DNA of 64,000 nt from Brucella grignonensis (GTDB taxonomy: Bacteria > Pseudomonadota > Alphaproteobacteria > Rhizobiales > Rhizobiaceae): positions 186,001 through 250,000 of the forward strand of contig NZ_NNRL01000164.1 of the NCBI RefSeq assembly GCF_002252505.1. The letters are read 5' to 3'. The notes beneath the pieces are model-generated. The model had not been told where the DNA came from, ran no database searches, and saw only the letters and a program-made list of their open reading frames with translations. Shown here piece by piece: positions 26,175 to 35,213 of this stretch; the first letter of the stretch is position 1, and every line of letters starts with the position of its first letter. A program made the position numbers and the translations under genes.

Positions 26175-27191
26175 GTGACAGCGGAAATTTTTGGATATGC
26201 ACCGGACGGGCAGGCGGTTCATCGGCTCACAATCGCAAACGGTTCGCTGGAAGCGAAGATCATCACGTGGGGCGCAGCCGTTCAGGATTTGCGCATGGAA
26301 GGGCACGATGCGCCATTGGTGATTGGCTATCGTGATTTTGCCGATTATCCAGCGCACTCGCCTCATTTAGGTGCAATCGCCGGTCGCTTTTCCAATCGCA
26401 TCCGTAATGCTCGCTTTGAGCTTGACGGCAAGACATACGAAGTCGAGGCGAATTTTCAGGGTATTCATAATCTGCATGGCGGCAGCAAAGGTCTCGGAAA
26501 TCGCGTCTGGAAAGTCACCGGTTCCGGATCTGATTTTGTAACACTTGCGACACTCGCAGCCGATGGGGAGATGGGTTTTCCCGGCAATCTCAATGTAAGC
26601 TGCACCTATATGCTCAATGCAAAGGGTACGTTGATTGTGCGTCTTGAAGCCGTGACGGACAAACCTACAGTCTGCAATCTTCTCCATCACAGCTATTTCA
26701 ATCTCGACGATGGCGGCGAGGGCGACATTCTCGATCATCAGTTAAAGATCGAAGCTGGCGCTTATATGCCAGTCGATGAAGCGCTGATTCCGGATGGACG
26801 CATTCTGCCGGTCAAAGACACGCCTTATGATTTCCGCGATTTCCGTCCGATCCGTTTTGAGGACGACGGCAAACAGGTCGAATATGACAGCAATTTCTGC
26901 ATGACCGCAGCGCGTGGTCCCTTGCGCCCCTGTGCGTCCGTCAAAGGTGCACGATCCGGCATTCGTCTTGATATCGAGACGACGGAGCCTGGCGTTCAGT
27001 TTTATGCTGGTAACACAATGGCCAATGATTGCATTGGCTTGACGGGCAAGCCTTATGGCAAACATGCAGGTTTCTGCCTGGAGCCGCAGGTCTGGCCGGG
27101 GTCGCTGGAATATGCCTATGTTCCTCAGGCGATCTTGCGTCCGGGCGAAGTCTACGCCCAGACGAGCCACTTTACCTTCTCGCGGGATTAG
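26175..27191 (+). CDS. galM: Aldose 1-epimerase
   Basis: Interconverts alpha and beta anomers of free sugars such as galactose. The protein (338 residues from GTG 26175) has the beta-sandwich signatures GRFSNRIRNARFELDG, NLHGGSKGLGNRVW, NLLHHSYFNLDDGGEG with the catalytic His, and CLEPQVWPG with the catalytic Glu. GTG 26175 (MTAEIFGYAPDGQ) matches where family members begin; the upstream ATG at 26127 is the alternative, and neither has a strong ribosome site. The stop codon TAG is formed by the left end of a repeat element. It converges on kdgK. Confidence 0.88.
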   Translation: MTAEIFGYAPDGQAVHRLTIANGSLEAKIITWGAAVQDLRMEGHDAPLVIGYRDFADYPAHSPHLGAIAGRFSNRIRNARFELDGKTYEVEANFQGIHNLHGGSKGLGNRVWKVTGSGSDFVTLATLAADGEMGFPGNLNVSCTYMLNAKGTLIVRLEAVTDKPTVCNLLHHSYFNLDDGGEGDILDHQLKIEAGAYMPVDEALIPDGRILPVKDTPYDFRDFRPIRFEDDGKQVEYDSNFCMTAARGPLRPCASVKGARSGIRLDIETTEPGVQFYAGNTMANDCIGLTGKPYGKHAGFCLEPQVWPGSLEYAYVPQAILRPGEVYAQTSHFTFSRD

Positions 27192-27269
27192 AGCGCGCTG
27201 TGCTCTAATTGTTTGTGTTGACGCGCATCTTATCCGAAAAACGTTTCACACTTTTCGGGATGCGCTCTA
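27189..27269. repeat. RIME-like repeat forming both stop codons of galM and kdgK
   Basis: A shortened copy: TAGAGCGCGCTGTGCTCTA, then ACGCGCATC...CCGAAAAACGTTTCACACTTTTCGG and GATGCGCTCTA. Its first three bases are the galM stop TAG. Its last three bases, read on the other strand, are the kdgK stop TAG. Confidence 0.9.
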
Positions 27270-28190
27270 AATTACCGCCTCATAAGCGGCGCGTGCGTGT
27301 TCCATAGGAGCAAGCGCGCCGCGAATTTCAACCACACGAGCGGCAACTGCATGTGCTTTGCGTGCAGCCTCGACCGGCGATAGGCCTTCAATGCGCGCGG
27401 CAAGATAGCCACCGTTAAAGCTGTCACCAGCGCCGGTCGTATCAAGCGCATTGGCTTTGACGGATGGAACGAGGGTTTTCTCGCCGTCCGCTATAATAAG
27501 TGCAGGCTCCGTGCCGTCCTTGACGACGATTTCCTTTACGCCGAGGCCCACAAGTCTTTCCGCACAGGCTTGAGCCGTTTCATCACCAAAGAGTGCCTGT
27601 TCATCGGGAAAGGTCGGCAGTGCTATATCGGCGACCTGCATTGCTTCGCTGATGATCTTCTTCGCCACTTCACGATCAGGCCAGAGCTGATGTCGGAAAT
27701 TTGGGTCAAACGCAATGCGTGCACCTTCTTCACGGCATTCACGTAAGATTTCGAACAAAGTTTCGCGGTGCTCCGGGAAGACGATGGCAATCGAAATGCC
27801 GGAGAAATATATCATGTCGCGACCAGCTAGACTGGCCTTCAAGGCATTTCGGTCACTCGCAAGGCGCCTTGCTGCTGCATCGCTACGCCAATAGGTGAAC
27901 GAGCGTTCTGCACCGTTAAGAGTGATCGCATATAGTCCCGGGTGGACGCCCTTGATGATGGGGCTTTGGGCAATGCCGATGCCATTCGATGTGAGGAAAG
28001 CGCGCTGTTTCTGCGAGAAATCATCCTCGCCGAATGCGCTGACGTATTCCACAGGATATGATTGGTCTGCCAGTGCCCGCATATACCAGGCGGTATTCAG
28101 TGTGTCACCGGCATATCCCATGCGCCATTGATCATCGCCACCGCCTGAAAGCTCGATCATGCACTCACCGATCGATGCAAAGCCACCCAT
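27267..28190 (-). CDS. kdgK: PfkB-family sugar kinase, probable 2-dehydro-3-deoxygluconokinase
   Basis: A 307-residue ribokinase-fold kinase. The PfkB signatures are NALDTTGAGDSFNGGYLAA with the catalytic Asp, an AGDTLNTAWYMRAL substrate-binding stretch near the N terminus, and FDPNFRHQLWPD. The MGYAGDTLNTA and NFRxxLW features point to KDG kinase, which phosphorylates 2-keto-3-deoxygluconate for the Entner-Doudoroff route, but other sugar acids are possible. The start at 28190 has GAGGAG six bases away; the ATG two codons upstream touches that site. The stop codon comes from a repeat element. Confidence 0.85.
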   Translation of the reverse strand: MGGFASIGECMIELSGGGDDQWRMGYAGDTLNTAWYMRALADQSYPVEYVSAFGEDDFSQKQRAFLTSNGIGIAQSPIIKGVHPGLYAITLNGAERSFTYWRSDAAARRLASDRNALKASLAGRDMIYFSGISIAIVFPEHRETLFEILRECREEGARIAFDPNFRHQLWPDREVAKKIISEAMQVADIALPTFPDEQALFGDETAQACAERLVGLGVKEIVVKDGTEPALIIADGEKTLVPSVKANALDTTGAGDSFNGGYLAARIEGLSPVEAARKAHAVAARVVEIRGALAPMEHARAAYEAVI

Positions 28191-28320
28191 AGCCATCTCC
28201 TCATTTCTAACCGGACGTAGGCCTATACGAATTTGCCGTGATGTAAAATCCCGATGTTACTTCCCCTTTATCGACTTGCCACAATCTGCGTGTAACGATC
28301 CGGCCAAGAGAGGAATCACT

Positions 28321-29052
28321 ATGCGTTACGCGATTTATTTCACGCCGCCTTCAGGCGATGCACTTTTGAAAGTTGCCGCCAATTGGCTTGGGCGAAGTGC
28401 GTTTAGTGGGGAGCTGGTCAAGGTACCTGCGATTCGCACCCTCGCAGCCGAGGATATTGTTGCGCTGACCGCAGAGCCGCGCCGCTATGGTTTTCATGGG
28501 ACGCTAAAGGCACCTTTCCGGCTGGACGAGACCTATGAGGAAAGCGATCTGCTTTCCGCTTTGATGTATTTTGCATCGTCGAGCGTGCCATTTGTTATTC
28601 CACGCTTGAAATTGCAGAATATTGGCCCATTTTTTTCGCTCGTACCTGAAGAGCCGGTGACTGAACTCAACCAGCTTGCCAATGACGTGGTTGTTTCATT
28701 CGACCGTTTTCGGGCGCCATTGCGGGACGCGGAAATTGCCAAGCGTCGACCAGAACGGCTGAGTGAAGCTCAGCGGCAGAATCTGGATCGTTGGGGTTAT
28801 CCTTATGTTTTCGACGAGTTTCGTTTTCATATGACGCTGACCGGCCCCGTCGATGAAAAGCAGAGACCGCATGTCGAACGCGTGCTCGACGACTTTTTTG
28901 CGCCTGTTCTGGATGACCCGGTCGAAATCGCCAATCTCGCGCTCTTTGTGGAGCCGGAAAAAGGTGCACCGTTCGAGATTCATTCGCTGCATCCAATGAC
29001 CGGTGGTACTAAGGTGTCAAAACGGTCCTCACGGGCTGTGGGGAGGCCTTGA
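28321..29052 (+). CDS. DUF1045 protein, 2H-phosphoesterase-like, phosphonate-linked
   Basis: A 243-residue protein with two HXT-type motifs, FHGTLKAPF (about 60-68) and FHMTLTGPV (about 170-178), the layout of the 2H phosphoesterase superfamily. DUF1045 genes usually sit in C-P lyase (phn) operons next to phnM or phnN; here phnM follows after three bases. It may act on a cyclic or phosphoribosyl intermediate of phosphonate breakdown, but no reaction is proven to my knowledge. The start has GAGAGGAA upstream and gives the standard MRYAIYFTPP beginning. Confidence 0.88.
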   Translation: MRYAIYFTPPSGDALLKVAANWLGRSAFSGELVKVPAIRTLAAEDIVALTAEPRRYGFHGTLKAPFRLDETYEESDLLSALMYFASSSVPFVIPRLKLQNIGPFFSLVPEEPVTELNQLANDVVVSFDRFRAPLRDAEIAKRRPERLSEAQRQNLDRWGYPYVFDEFRFHMTLTGPVDEKQRPHVERVLDDFFAPVLDDPVEIANLALFVEPEKGAPFEIHSLHPMTGGTKVSKRSSRAVGRP

Positions 29053-29055
29053 GGG

Positions 29056-30195
29056 ATGACGACGGAAACTGTTCTTAAAAATGCGAATATTGTTCTGCCT
29101 GACGAAGTAATCAGCGGTACGGTTAAAATCGTCGATGGTGTCATTGTCGATATTGCATCCGGCTCGTCGGTGTCTGGCGAGGACATGGAAGGTGATTATC
29201 TGACGCCGGGACTGGTTGAGTTGCACACCGATCATCTCGAAGGTCATTATGCGCCTCGCCCGAAAGTGCGCTGGAACCCGATCGCGGCGGTTCAGGCACA
29301 TGATGCGCAGATCGCGGCTTCCGGCATTACAACAGTCTTTGATGCCTTGCGGATCGGCTTCGATGATGAAGCGCAGACGGGCATTGATGATATGCGTAAG
29401 TTGTCATCAGCAATCGCAGAGGGGCGCGAGGCAGGACGTTTGCGCGCAGACCATTTTCTGCATTTGCGGTGTGAAGTTTCAGCCCCTGATTGCTTGAGCG
29501 CATTCCAGCGGTTTGGCGTGCATCCGCTGGTCAAACTGGTTTCGTTGATGGATCACGCACCGGGACAGCGCCAGTTTACGGATATTGAAACCTACAAATC
29601 CTACTACATGAGCAAGCTCAGAGTGACTGAGGAAGAATTCATACGCTATTGCGAAAAGCGTATAGGCCAGTCACAGCAACATTCGGCACCGACCCGCAAG
29701 GCGATTGCCAGTGCTTGCCTTGAGCGGGGTATCGTTCTGGCCAGCCATGATGACGCCACTGTGGATCACGTCGCAGAAGCAAGCACGCAGGGAATCCGTG
29801 TTGCCGAATTTCCGACAACTCATCTGGCTGCCAAGGCATCCAAGGAAGCGGGTATGTCGGTGCTGATGGGGGCGCCCAATGTGGTGCGCGGGGGCTCGCA
29901 TTCTGGCAATGTTTCGGCGCGCGAATTGGCGGAAGCCGGTCATCTTGACATCATCTCATCTGATTATATCCCGGCAAGCATGATGCAATCGGCATTCTTT
30001 ATGGCCGATGTGATGGAACAAATTACGCTGCCGCAGGCAATCAGGCTGGTATCAAGCAATCCGGCAAAGGCCGTTGGCCTTGAAGATCGTGGTGAAATAG
30101 CGCTTGGAAAGCGTGGCGATCTGGTGCGGGTGCAAATCGCCGAACATGTGCCGATCATCCGCACTGTCTGGCGCGAAGGACGGCGCGTGATTTAG
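29056..30195 (+). CDS. phnM: Alpha-D-ribose 1-methylphosphonate 5-triphosphate diphosphatase
   Basis: An amidohydrolase-superfamily enzyme of the C-P lyase pathway, 379 residues. It removes pyrophosphate from the ribosyl-phosphonate triphosphate. Metal-site motifs visible are LVELHTDHLEGH (about 53-64), VKLVSLMDHAPGQRQF, LASHDDAT and the closing DIISSDYIPASMM. It is cotranscribed with the DUF1045 gene; no other phn gene (phnG-L) is nearby, so either the lyase is elsewhere or this pair has a separate role. The stop codon TAG lies at the edge of a repeat element. Confidence 0.92.
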   Translation: MTTETVLKNANIVLPDEVISGTVKIVDGVIVDIASGSSVSGEDMEGDYLTPGLVELHTDHLEGHYAPRPKVRWNPIAAVQAHDAQIAASGITTVFDALRIGFDDEAQTGIDDMRKLSSAIAEGREAGRLRADHFLHLRCEVSAPDCLSAFQRFGVHPLVKLVSLMDHAPGQRQFTDIETYKSYYMSKLRVTEEEFIRYCEKRIGQSQQHSAPTRKAIASACLERGIVLASHDDATVDHVAEASTQGIRVAEFPTTHLAAKASKEAGMSVLMGAPNVVRGGSHSGNVSARELAEAGHLDIISSDYIPASMMQSAFFMADVMEQITLPQAIRLVSSNPAKAVGLEDRGEIALGKRGDLVRVQIAEHVPIIRTVWREGRRVI

Positions 30196-30297
30196 AGCGC
30201 GTTTCGATCTGATTGGATCAGATCGGCGCTCTATATATTTATTTTAACGCGCATCTTTGTCCGAAAACCGTTTCACACTTTTCGGGATGCGCTTTAA
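30193..30297. repeat. RIME-like mosaic repeat starting in the phnM stop codon
   Basis: A full-length copy in the orientation opposite to copies 15515 and 35214: TAGAGCGCG, GATCTGATT / GGATCAGATC, GGCGCTCTA, then ACGCGCATC...CCGAAAA and CTTTTCGGGATGCGC. The opening TAG is the phnM stop codon. Confidence 0.9.
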
Positions 30298-30317
30298 TAC
30301 GCGCCGTACTCTTTGTT

Positions 30318-30992
30318 TCAGACCGAAGCATCTGCAAGCAATAACATGCCAGTTTCACCGTCGACGGACAGTTTTAACTCGCGGTAGCTGTTGATGCTTC
30401 TGTGCGATGTTTCAGGCGAGTGTGGGTGCGTTGCAGTGACAACAACGACGCTCGCACCTGCAGTCTCACCAGCGACAATGCCAGCCGGGGCATCTTCAAA
30501 CACAAGGCAATTGTGTGGATCGAAGCCGAGCCGCTTTGCACCGAGCTGGAAGCATTCAGGGCTTGGTTTTCCGCGCTCAACATCTTCAGCTGAAACAATT
30601 GTTTTGGGCATTGGCAAACCGGCGGCTTGCAAACGACGCCGCGCCAGCTCAATTGGTGCGGAGGTGACGATTGCCCAGCGACCCTCTGGCAGTGAATTCA
30701 GGAAATCCAGTGCGCCTTCAATGGCTACGATCCCATCCACATCAGCCATTTCCGCATCCAGCAGGATTTTGGCTTCGGTGTCTGGATCAAGATGCGGTAG
30801 GCCAAGTCTACGAACGGTATCGACTGCACGCACACCGTGAATGGTCGGAACGAATGTGACCGGATCAATGCCATGACGGGTTGCCCATTCACCCCATACA
30901 CGCTCAGTTGCTGCAATTGAACTCAGCACTGTGCCGTCCATATCGAACAGAAAAGCGTCGAATGATTTGTTGAAGGGAGACAGGTCGGTCAA
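30318..30992 (-). CDS. HAD-superfamily phosphatase
   Basis: A 224-residue HAD hydrolase (subfamily IA, beta-phosphoglucomutase-like). The nucleophile motif is FLFDMDGTVLSS (14-25), motif II is AIVTSAPIELA, motif III Lys is in ERGKPSPECF, and motif IV is CLVFEDAPAGI. A small helical cap lies between the first two motifs, as in sugar-phosphate phosphatases of the HxpA/YfbT type. The substrate is unknown. The start appears to be TTG with GAGGA nearby. It is a single gene. Confidence 0.85.
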   Translation of the reverse strand: MTDLSPFNKSFDAFLFDMDGTVLSSIAATERVWGEWATRHGIDPVTFVPTIHGVRAVDTVRRLGLPHLDPDTEAKILLDAEMADVDGIVAIEGALDFLNSLPEGRWAIVTSAPIELARRRLQAAGLPMPKTIVSAEDVERGKPSPECFQLGAKRLGFDPHNCLVFEDAPAGIVAGETAGASVVVVTATHPHSPETSHRSINSYRELKLSVDGETGMLLLADASV

Positions 30993-31273
30993 AATGAAGG
31001 TCCTCGAATTTTCGTCGAAAGAATCGGGTGGGTTTGTTCGCAGGGATCATAATGCGGAACCTAAGCGAAAGTCACAGTAATCAACTTGCTGACTGCTTTT
31101 ACCTCCGTCAAAGCGTGAAAAATCGCAGATGCTTCTTATATTGAAGAAGCTTGGTCCAACCGACAAAACTTGATCATTTGCTTCATTTATGGCTTTTTGC
31201 GCCACTTGACGCAGGGCGCTTCACCTCAGAGCCAGAAATTTAGATGAATCGCATTCTCAGGATTGTTGTTTAA

Positions 31274-32287
31274 ATGACTGAAATAAAAAATAAAAATCAC
31301 AACTATCCAGATCACCGGTTCTCCGTTGCGCCTATGCTCGACTGGTCGGATCGTCATTGTCGATATTTTCACCGCCTGTTTTCCAAGCGCGCTTTGCTCT
31401 ACACAGAGATGGTCGTTGCTGATGCGGCAATCCATGGCCCGCGTGAACGGCTCATGGGCTTTGATGCCACGGAGCACCCTGTAGCTCTTCAGCTTGGCGG
31501 TTCCGATCCGGTCAAACTACAGGAAGCTGCGCGAATAGGTGCTGGCTTCGGATACGACGAAATCAATCTCAATGTCGGTTGTCCGTCTGATCGTGTGCAA
31601 TCCGGCACATTCGGCGCATGCCTTATGCAGACTCCGGAAATTGTTGCGCGTTGCGTCGCGGCCATGAAGGAAGTGGTTTCTGTGCCTGTTACCGTCAAAT
31701 GCCGGATAGGCGTTGATGATCAGGACCCGGAAGTGGCGTTGGATGCCGTCGCGGATCAAGTGCTGGAAGCAGGCGCGGATGCGCTTTGGGTTCATGCCCG
31801 CAAAGCATGGCTGAAAGGGCTTTCACCGAAGGAGAACCGAGATATCCCGCCGCTTGATTATGATCGTGTTTATCGCCTCAAACAGCGTCTCGATGCGCCA
31901 TTTATTGGTATTAATGGCGGTATAAGCACTCTCGAAGATACTGTCTCGCATCTCGATCATCTGGATGGCGTCATGCTGGGGCGTGCTGCCTATCATAATC
32001 CGGCATTGCTCGCTGATGTCGATCATCTTATCTATGGGGATGATGAAAAGCCAACGGATATGGCAGAAATCATTGAGGCAATGTGCGAATATATTGATCG
32101 GCACATTGCCGATGGCGGCAGGCTTTCACACATAAGCCGTCACATGGTTGGATTGTTCATGGGGCAACCCGGTGCGCGCCGTTGGCGTCAAATATTGTCC
32201 ACAGATGCTGCCAAGCCAGGCGCGAACAGCGATGTGCTGCGTCTGGCCTATAGGTCTATCATGGAAGCGGGCAGCGAAGCTGCCTAA
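31274..32287 (+). CDS. dusA: tRNA-dihydrouridine(20/20a) synthase
   Basis: A flavoenzyme that reduces uridine 20/20a in the tRNA D-loop with NADPH. The 337-residue TIM barrel carries FSVAPMLDWSDRHCRYF at the N terminus, NVGCPSDRVQSGTFGACLM with the catalytic Cys, VTVKCRIGVDD, WVHARKAWLKGLSPKENR and GINGGISTLEDT. SxxENR and the two-part GCPS motif are DusA-specific. The C-terminal helical domain is present. Its stop overlaps by four bases the stop of the convergent protease gene. Confidence 0.95.
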   Translation: MTEIKNKNHNYPDHRFSVAPMLDWSDRHCRYFHRLFSKRALLYTEMVVADAAIHGPRERLMGFDATEHPVALQLGGSDPVKLQEAARIGAGFGYDEINLNVGCPSDRVQSGTFGACLMQTPEIVARCVAAMKEVVSVPVTVKCRIGVDDQDPEVALDAVADQVLEAGADALWVHARKAWLKGLSPKENRDIPPLDYDRVYRLKQRLDAPFIGINGGISTLEDTVSHLDHLDGVMLGRAAYHNPALLADVDHLIYGDDEKPTDMAEIIEAMCEYIDRHIADGGRLSHISRHMVGLFMGQPGARRWRQILSTDAAKPGANSDVLRLAYRSIMEAGSEAA

Positions 32288-32988
32288 TCCATCATAATAA
32301 GCTGATCGCCACGAACGCTGAAACCACCCAGCGTTTGCAGGAAGTTCATGCCGAGCAGGCTCCCGGTCATCAGCCCTTCCTGCGTCACCATTGCACGGAT
32401 ATTTTGCCGTTCAATGTCACCGATCTGTAATTTCGCAATGGTTATGCTTGCAGCAGCGGCTCTGCCGTTCGCAGTGTTGATAGGAACGGAATAATTGAGC
32501 GATGACGTGTCGATGCCTGCGCGCTCGGCGTCTTCCTTTGAAAGCACGACAGAAGACGCGCCTGTATCGACAAGGAAATGCACGCGCGCATCATTAACGC
32601 GACCATTGACCTCGAAATGCCCGTTGGCAGACTTTGCCAATGTTACCGTGAGGGAACCATCGACAGCACGGCCTGAAATGGGGCTGCCGGGAATGAGCCC
32701 GGCTGTAATACGGCTACCCACATCCTGAAGCTCATAACGATATTGGTAGGCTGCGACGAGAGCAAGGATAATGACCGCCCACACGGCCATATTGCGGGCA
32801 AAGTCGCTCAGTTTGATCCCTGAGCCAAGCAGACCGGCTGCGAGCACAACGCCCCATATGCCCATATAGGCAGCCTGACCAAAGGCATCATTGGCAATGC
32901 CGAGTGTGGTTCCGCTGTCATCGTTCGCCATCAGCAGCAATATGACAACTGCAATTGCTGCAATCACGATCCAGAACAAACGCCCCAT
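32284..32988 (-). CDS. Membrane-bound retropepsin-like aspartic protease (TIGR02281 type)
   Basis: A 234-residue protein with three N-terminal membrane segments (about 4-20, 41-57, 66-82) followed by a clan AA protease domain. The catalytic motif is VDTGASSVVLS (DTGAS, 141-145), and a second hydrophobic-hydrophobic-Gly (SLLGMNFLQTLG) follows, as in single-domain retropepsins that dimerise. The protease domain faces the periplasm by the usual topology, which I inferred. Its start overlaps the DUF1289 stop (ATGA), so the two are coupled. Confidence 0.88.
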   Translation of the reverse strand: MGRLFWIVIAAIAVVILLLMANDDSGTTLGIANDAFGQAAYMGIWGVVLAAGLLGSGIKLSDFARNMAVWAVIILALVAAYQYRYELQDVGSRITAGLIPGSPISGRAVDGSLTVTLAKSANGHFEVNGRVNDARVHFLVDTGASSVVLSKEDAERAGIDTSSLNYSVPINTANGRAAAASITIAKLQIGDIERQNIRAMVTQEGLMTGSLLGMNFLQTLGGFSVRGDQLIMMD

Positions 32989-33179
32989 CAGCCTTCTTTC
33001 TTTTCCAGTATTTTATGGCGCGCTGGTAAAAGCGCTATGATCGTTCGCCGTTGATCATCTCGCATGGAGGACCATTCGGCAATTTCATCGAGTGTGCGTG
33101 CGCAGCCAAGACAAAATCCGGTCTGAATGTCCATCACGCATACCAGAATGCATGGCGATTCTATTGTTGCCGCGTTCAT
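32988..33179 (-). CDS. DUF1289 small Cys-rich protein
   Basis: A 63-residue protein with four cysteines in [29 protein letters not shown], the DUF1289 signature and probably a metal site. The function of the family is unknown. The stop codon overlaps the start of the aspartic protease gene, showing translational coupling. Upstream, 18 bases away, is the end of cobS on the same strand, so cobS-DUF1289-protease may be one transcript. Confidence 0.85.
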   Translation of the reverse strand: MNAATIESPCILVCVMDIQTGFCLGCARTLDEIAEWSSMRDDQRRTIIALLPARHKILEKKEG

Positions 33180-33197
33180 AGGGCCAATGTGGTCACA

Positions 33198-33992
33198 TCA
33201 AAGCGCTGTGACAAGACCGAGCAGCACTGCCATGGAACAGATTTGTTGAGCAGCGCCGAGGGTATCACCGGTTTGTCCGCCAATTTTTGCCAGACAGAGT
33301 TTCGCAAAGCCAAATAAAAGCACGATGCTGAAAATGAGCGCATTAAAAAGAGCTGTAAACCCGCCAGCCGGGATGATGGTTACAACCATTATTGCCAGAC
33401 CGATTGCACATGCGCAAACGAGCGTTTCCCATTTGGGTGCGCCGAGATTGTCTGCAAGTCCACCAGGGCGAGCGGATGGCAATCCATGCCAGAGGGCGAG
33501 AATTGCCGCGCGACTTGCAGCTTCTGCTCCGATCAGTGCTAGAGCCGCATAACACGCGCCAGCACGATCAATGATGGCAGCAAGCAGCGAAACCTTGATA
33601 CCGGTCCAGATGATGAGTGTGAGCGCCGCAAAGGTGCCAATCCGCGAATCTTTCATGATCGCAAGACGACGATCTGGCGTTGAGGCGCCAAAGAAGCCGT
33701 CAGCAGTGTCTCCAAGACCGTCTTCATGCAGTGCACCGGTCGTCGCTGCCAGCATTCCGACCGCGATCAAGCTCGAGACAACCGCGGGAAGGTTGAGATA
33801 ATCGGATACCAGAAGTGAAAAACCGGCCAGAAGCCCAAGGACAGCGCCCGCCAGTGGGAACGCGCGCATGCCCGTTTTCAGCGAATCGCCCAAACCTTCA
33901 TCTGCGTCTGTAAGCCAGCTATGCGGCAAAGGCAGACGGCTCAGAAAGCCCAGAGAACGAATTGTATCTCCTATGAAGCTGTTTCGCTGCAA
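33198..33992 (-). CDS. cobS: Adenosylcobinamide-GDP ribazoletransferase (cobalamin synthase)
   Basis: A multi-pass inner-membrane enzyme that joins adenosylcobinamide-GDP to alpha-ribazole, the last assembly step of B12. The 264-residue protein has [11 protein letters not shown] near the start, the conserved acidic motif [31 protein letters not shown], and [10 protein letters not shown]. Called CobV in Pseudomonas nomenclature. The start is TTG with GGAG seven bases upstream. It is divergent from cobT, which supplies alpha-ribazole phosphate. No B12 riboswitch was found between them. Confidence 0.95.
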   Translation of the reverse strand: MQRNSFIGDTIRSLGFLSRLPLPHSWLTDADEGLGDSLKTGMRAFPLAGAVLGLLAGFSLLVSDYLNLPAVVSSLIAVGMLAATTGALHEDGLGDTADGFFGASTPDRRLAIMKDSRIGTFAALTLIIWTGIKVSLLAAIIDRAGACYAALALIGAEAASRAAILALWHGLPSARPGGLADNLGAPKWETLVCACAIGLAIMVVTIIPAGGFTALFNALIFSIVLLFGFAKLCLAKIGGQTGDTLGAAQQICSMAVLLGLVTAL

Positions 33993-34147
33993 CTGCTTGC
34001 TCCGCTTTAAGAACTATAATGCTGCTGACCGGAATATTTGCCGCCAATATGGTTTGGCGCAAAGAGGTGATTTGAAAATTTGACTAAGTGCTTATAGGAC
34101 GAGCACAACAGTTTTGTATCCTCCATTGATTGATTGGACTAGACGAT

Positions 34148-35167
34148 ATGAGCGCCAGTGGCCTTCCTTTTGACGATTTCCGTGAACTTATCCGTAATCT
34201 GCCGGGACCTGATCTTGGTGCGGAAGCGGCTGTACGTGCGCGGGAAGCGACACTGACCAAGCCTGCTGGCTCGCTCGGCCAGCTTGAAGAAATTGTTGCA
34301 TGGCTCGCTGCCTGGACTGGAAAGTCAGTTCCGCAGATCAATCGCCCGCTGGTCGCGGTCTTTGCAGGCAATCATGGAGTGACTGCCAAGAATATCACGC
34401 CCTTCCCATCAAGTGTGACCGCACAGATGGTTGAGAATTTTGCAGCAGGCGGTGCAGCGATCAACCAGATATGCATTGCCCATGATCTCGGTCTTAAGGT
34501 CTTTGACCTTGCACTGGAGCATCCGACTGCTGACATCACCGAAGAAGCGGCAATGGACGAACGCACCTGTGCGGCGACTATGGCATTCGGCATGGAAGGC
34601 ATTGCTGGTGGCACAGATCTTCTCTGCATAGGTGAAATGGGTATCGGTAACACCACGATTGCTGCAGCCATTGCGCTGGCACTCTTTGGTGGGACAGCTG
34701 AAGATTGGGTCGGACCGGGTACTGGTTCGACCGGTGATCTTTTGGAACGTAAGCTTGCGGCGGTTCGTGCCGCTGTCGAGCTTCATCAGGCACATCTTAA
34801 GGATCCGCTGGAAGTTTTGCGGCGTCTGGGCGGACGTGAGGTCGCTGCCATGGCAGGTGCAATTCTCGCCGCGCGTATGGAGAAAATTCCGGTTATCATT
34901 GATGGCTTTGTAGCCAGTGCAGCCGCTGCCGTCCTCTACGCTGCAAATCCGACAGCGCTCGACCATTGTCTTTTTGGCCATGTGTCGGCAGAGCCGGGCC
35001 ATCGACTGATGCTTGAAAAGATGGGCAAAAAGCCGCTTCTCGATCTCGGTATGCGATTGGGCGAGGGCACAGGTGCTGCTCTGGCGGCCGGTATCGTTAA
35101 GTCAGCCGCCCTTTGCCATAGCGGCATGGCGACCTTCGAACAGGCTGGCGTAACGGCCGGACAATAA
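34148..35167 (+). CDS. cobT: Nicotinate-nucleotide-dimethylbenzimidazole phosphoribosyltransferase
   Basis: Makes alpha-ribazole 5'-phosphate from dimethylbenzimidazole and nicotinate mononucleotide for the lower ligand of B12. The 339-residue protein shows TKPAGSLGQLEEIVAW, VAVFAGNHGV, the GEMGIGNTTIAAAI loop and GPGTG, and ends with the catalytic Glu region LDLGMRLGEGTGAALA. Called CobU in Pseudomonas nomenclature. ATG 34148 gives the family length; an in-frame TTG at 34130 is less likely. A strong terminator follows. Confidence 0.95.
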   Translation: MSASGLPFDDFRELIRNLPGPDLGAEAAVRAREATLTKPAGSLGQLEEIVAWLAAWTGKSVPQINRPLVAVFAGNHGVTAKNITPFPSSVTAQMVENFAAGGAAINQICIAHDLGLKVFDLALEHPTADITEEAAMDERTCAATMAFGMEGIAGGTDLLCIGEMGIGNTTIAAAIALALFGGTAEDWVGPGTGSTGDLLERKLAAVRAAVELHQAHLKDPLEVLRRLGGREVAAMAGAILAARMEKIPVIIDGFVASAAAAVLYAANPTALDHCLFGHVSAEPGHRLMLEKMGKKPLLDLGMRLGEGTGAALAAGIVKSAALCHSGMATFEQAGVTAGQ

Positions 35168-35169
35168 AA

Positions 35170-35202
35170 CGAAAAGCCCGGAGAAATCTCCGGGCTTTTT
35201 CA
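35170..35202 (+). terminator. Rho-independent terminator of cobT
   Basis: GAAAAGCCCGGAGA / TCTCCGGGCTTTTT with a two-base loop core and a T-run, directly after the stop codon. Confidence 0.93.
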
Positions 35203-35213
35203 TATGTATTCTT

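Noticed and set aside
33993-34147. Possible cobalamin riboswitch between cobS and cobT
   Set aside because: No B12-box-like conserved core was found, and 155 bases between divergent genes leaves little room.
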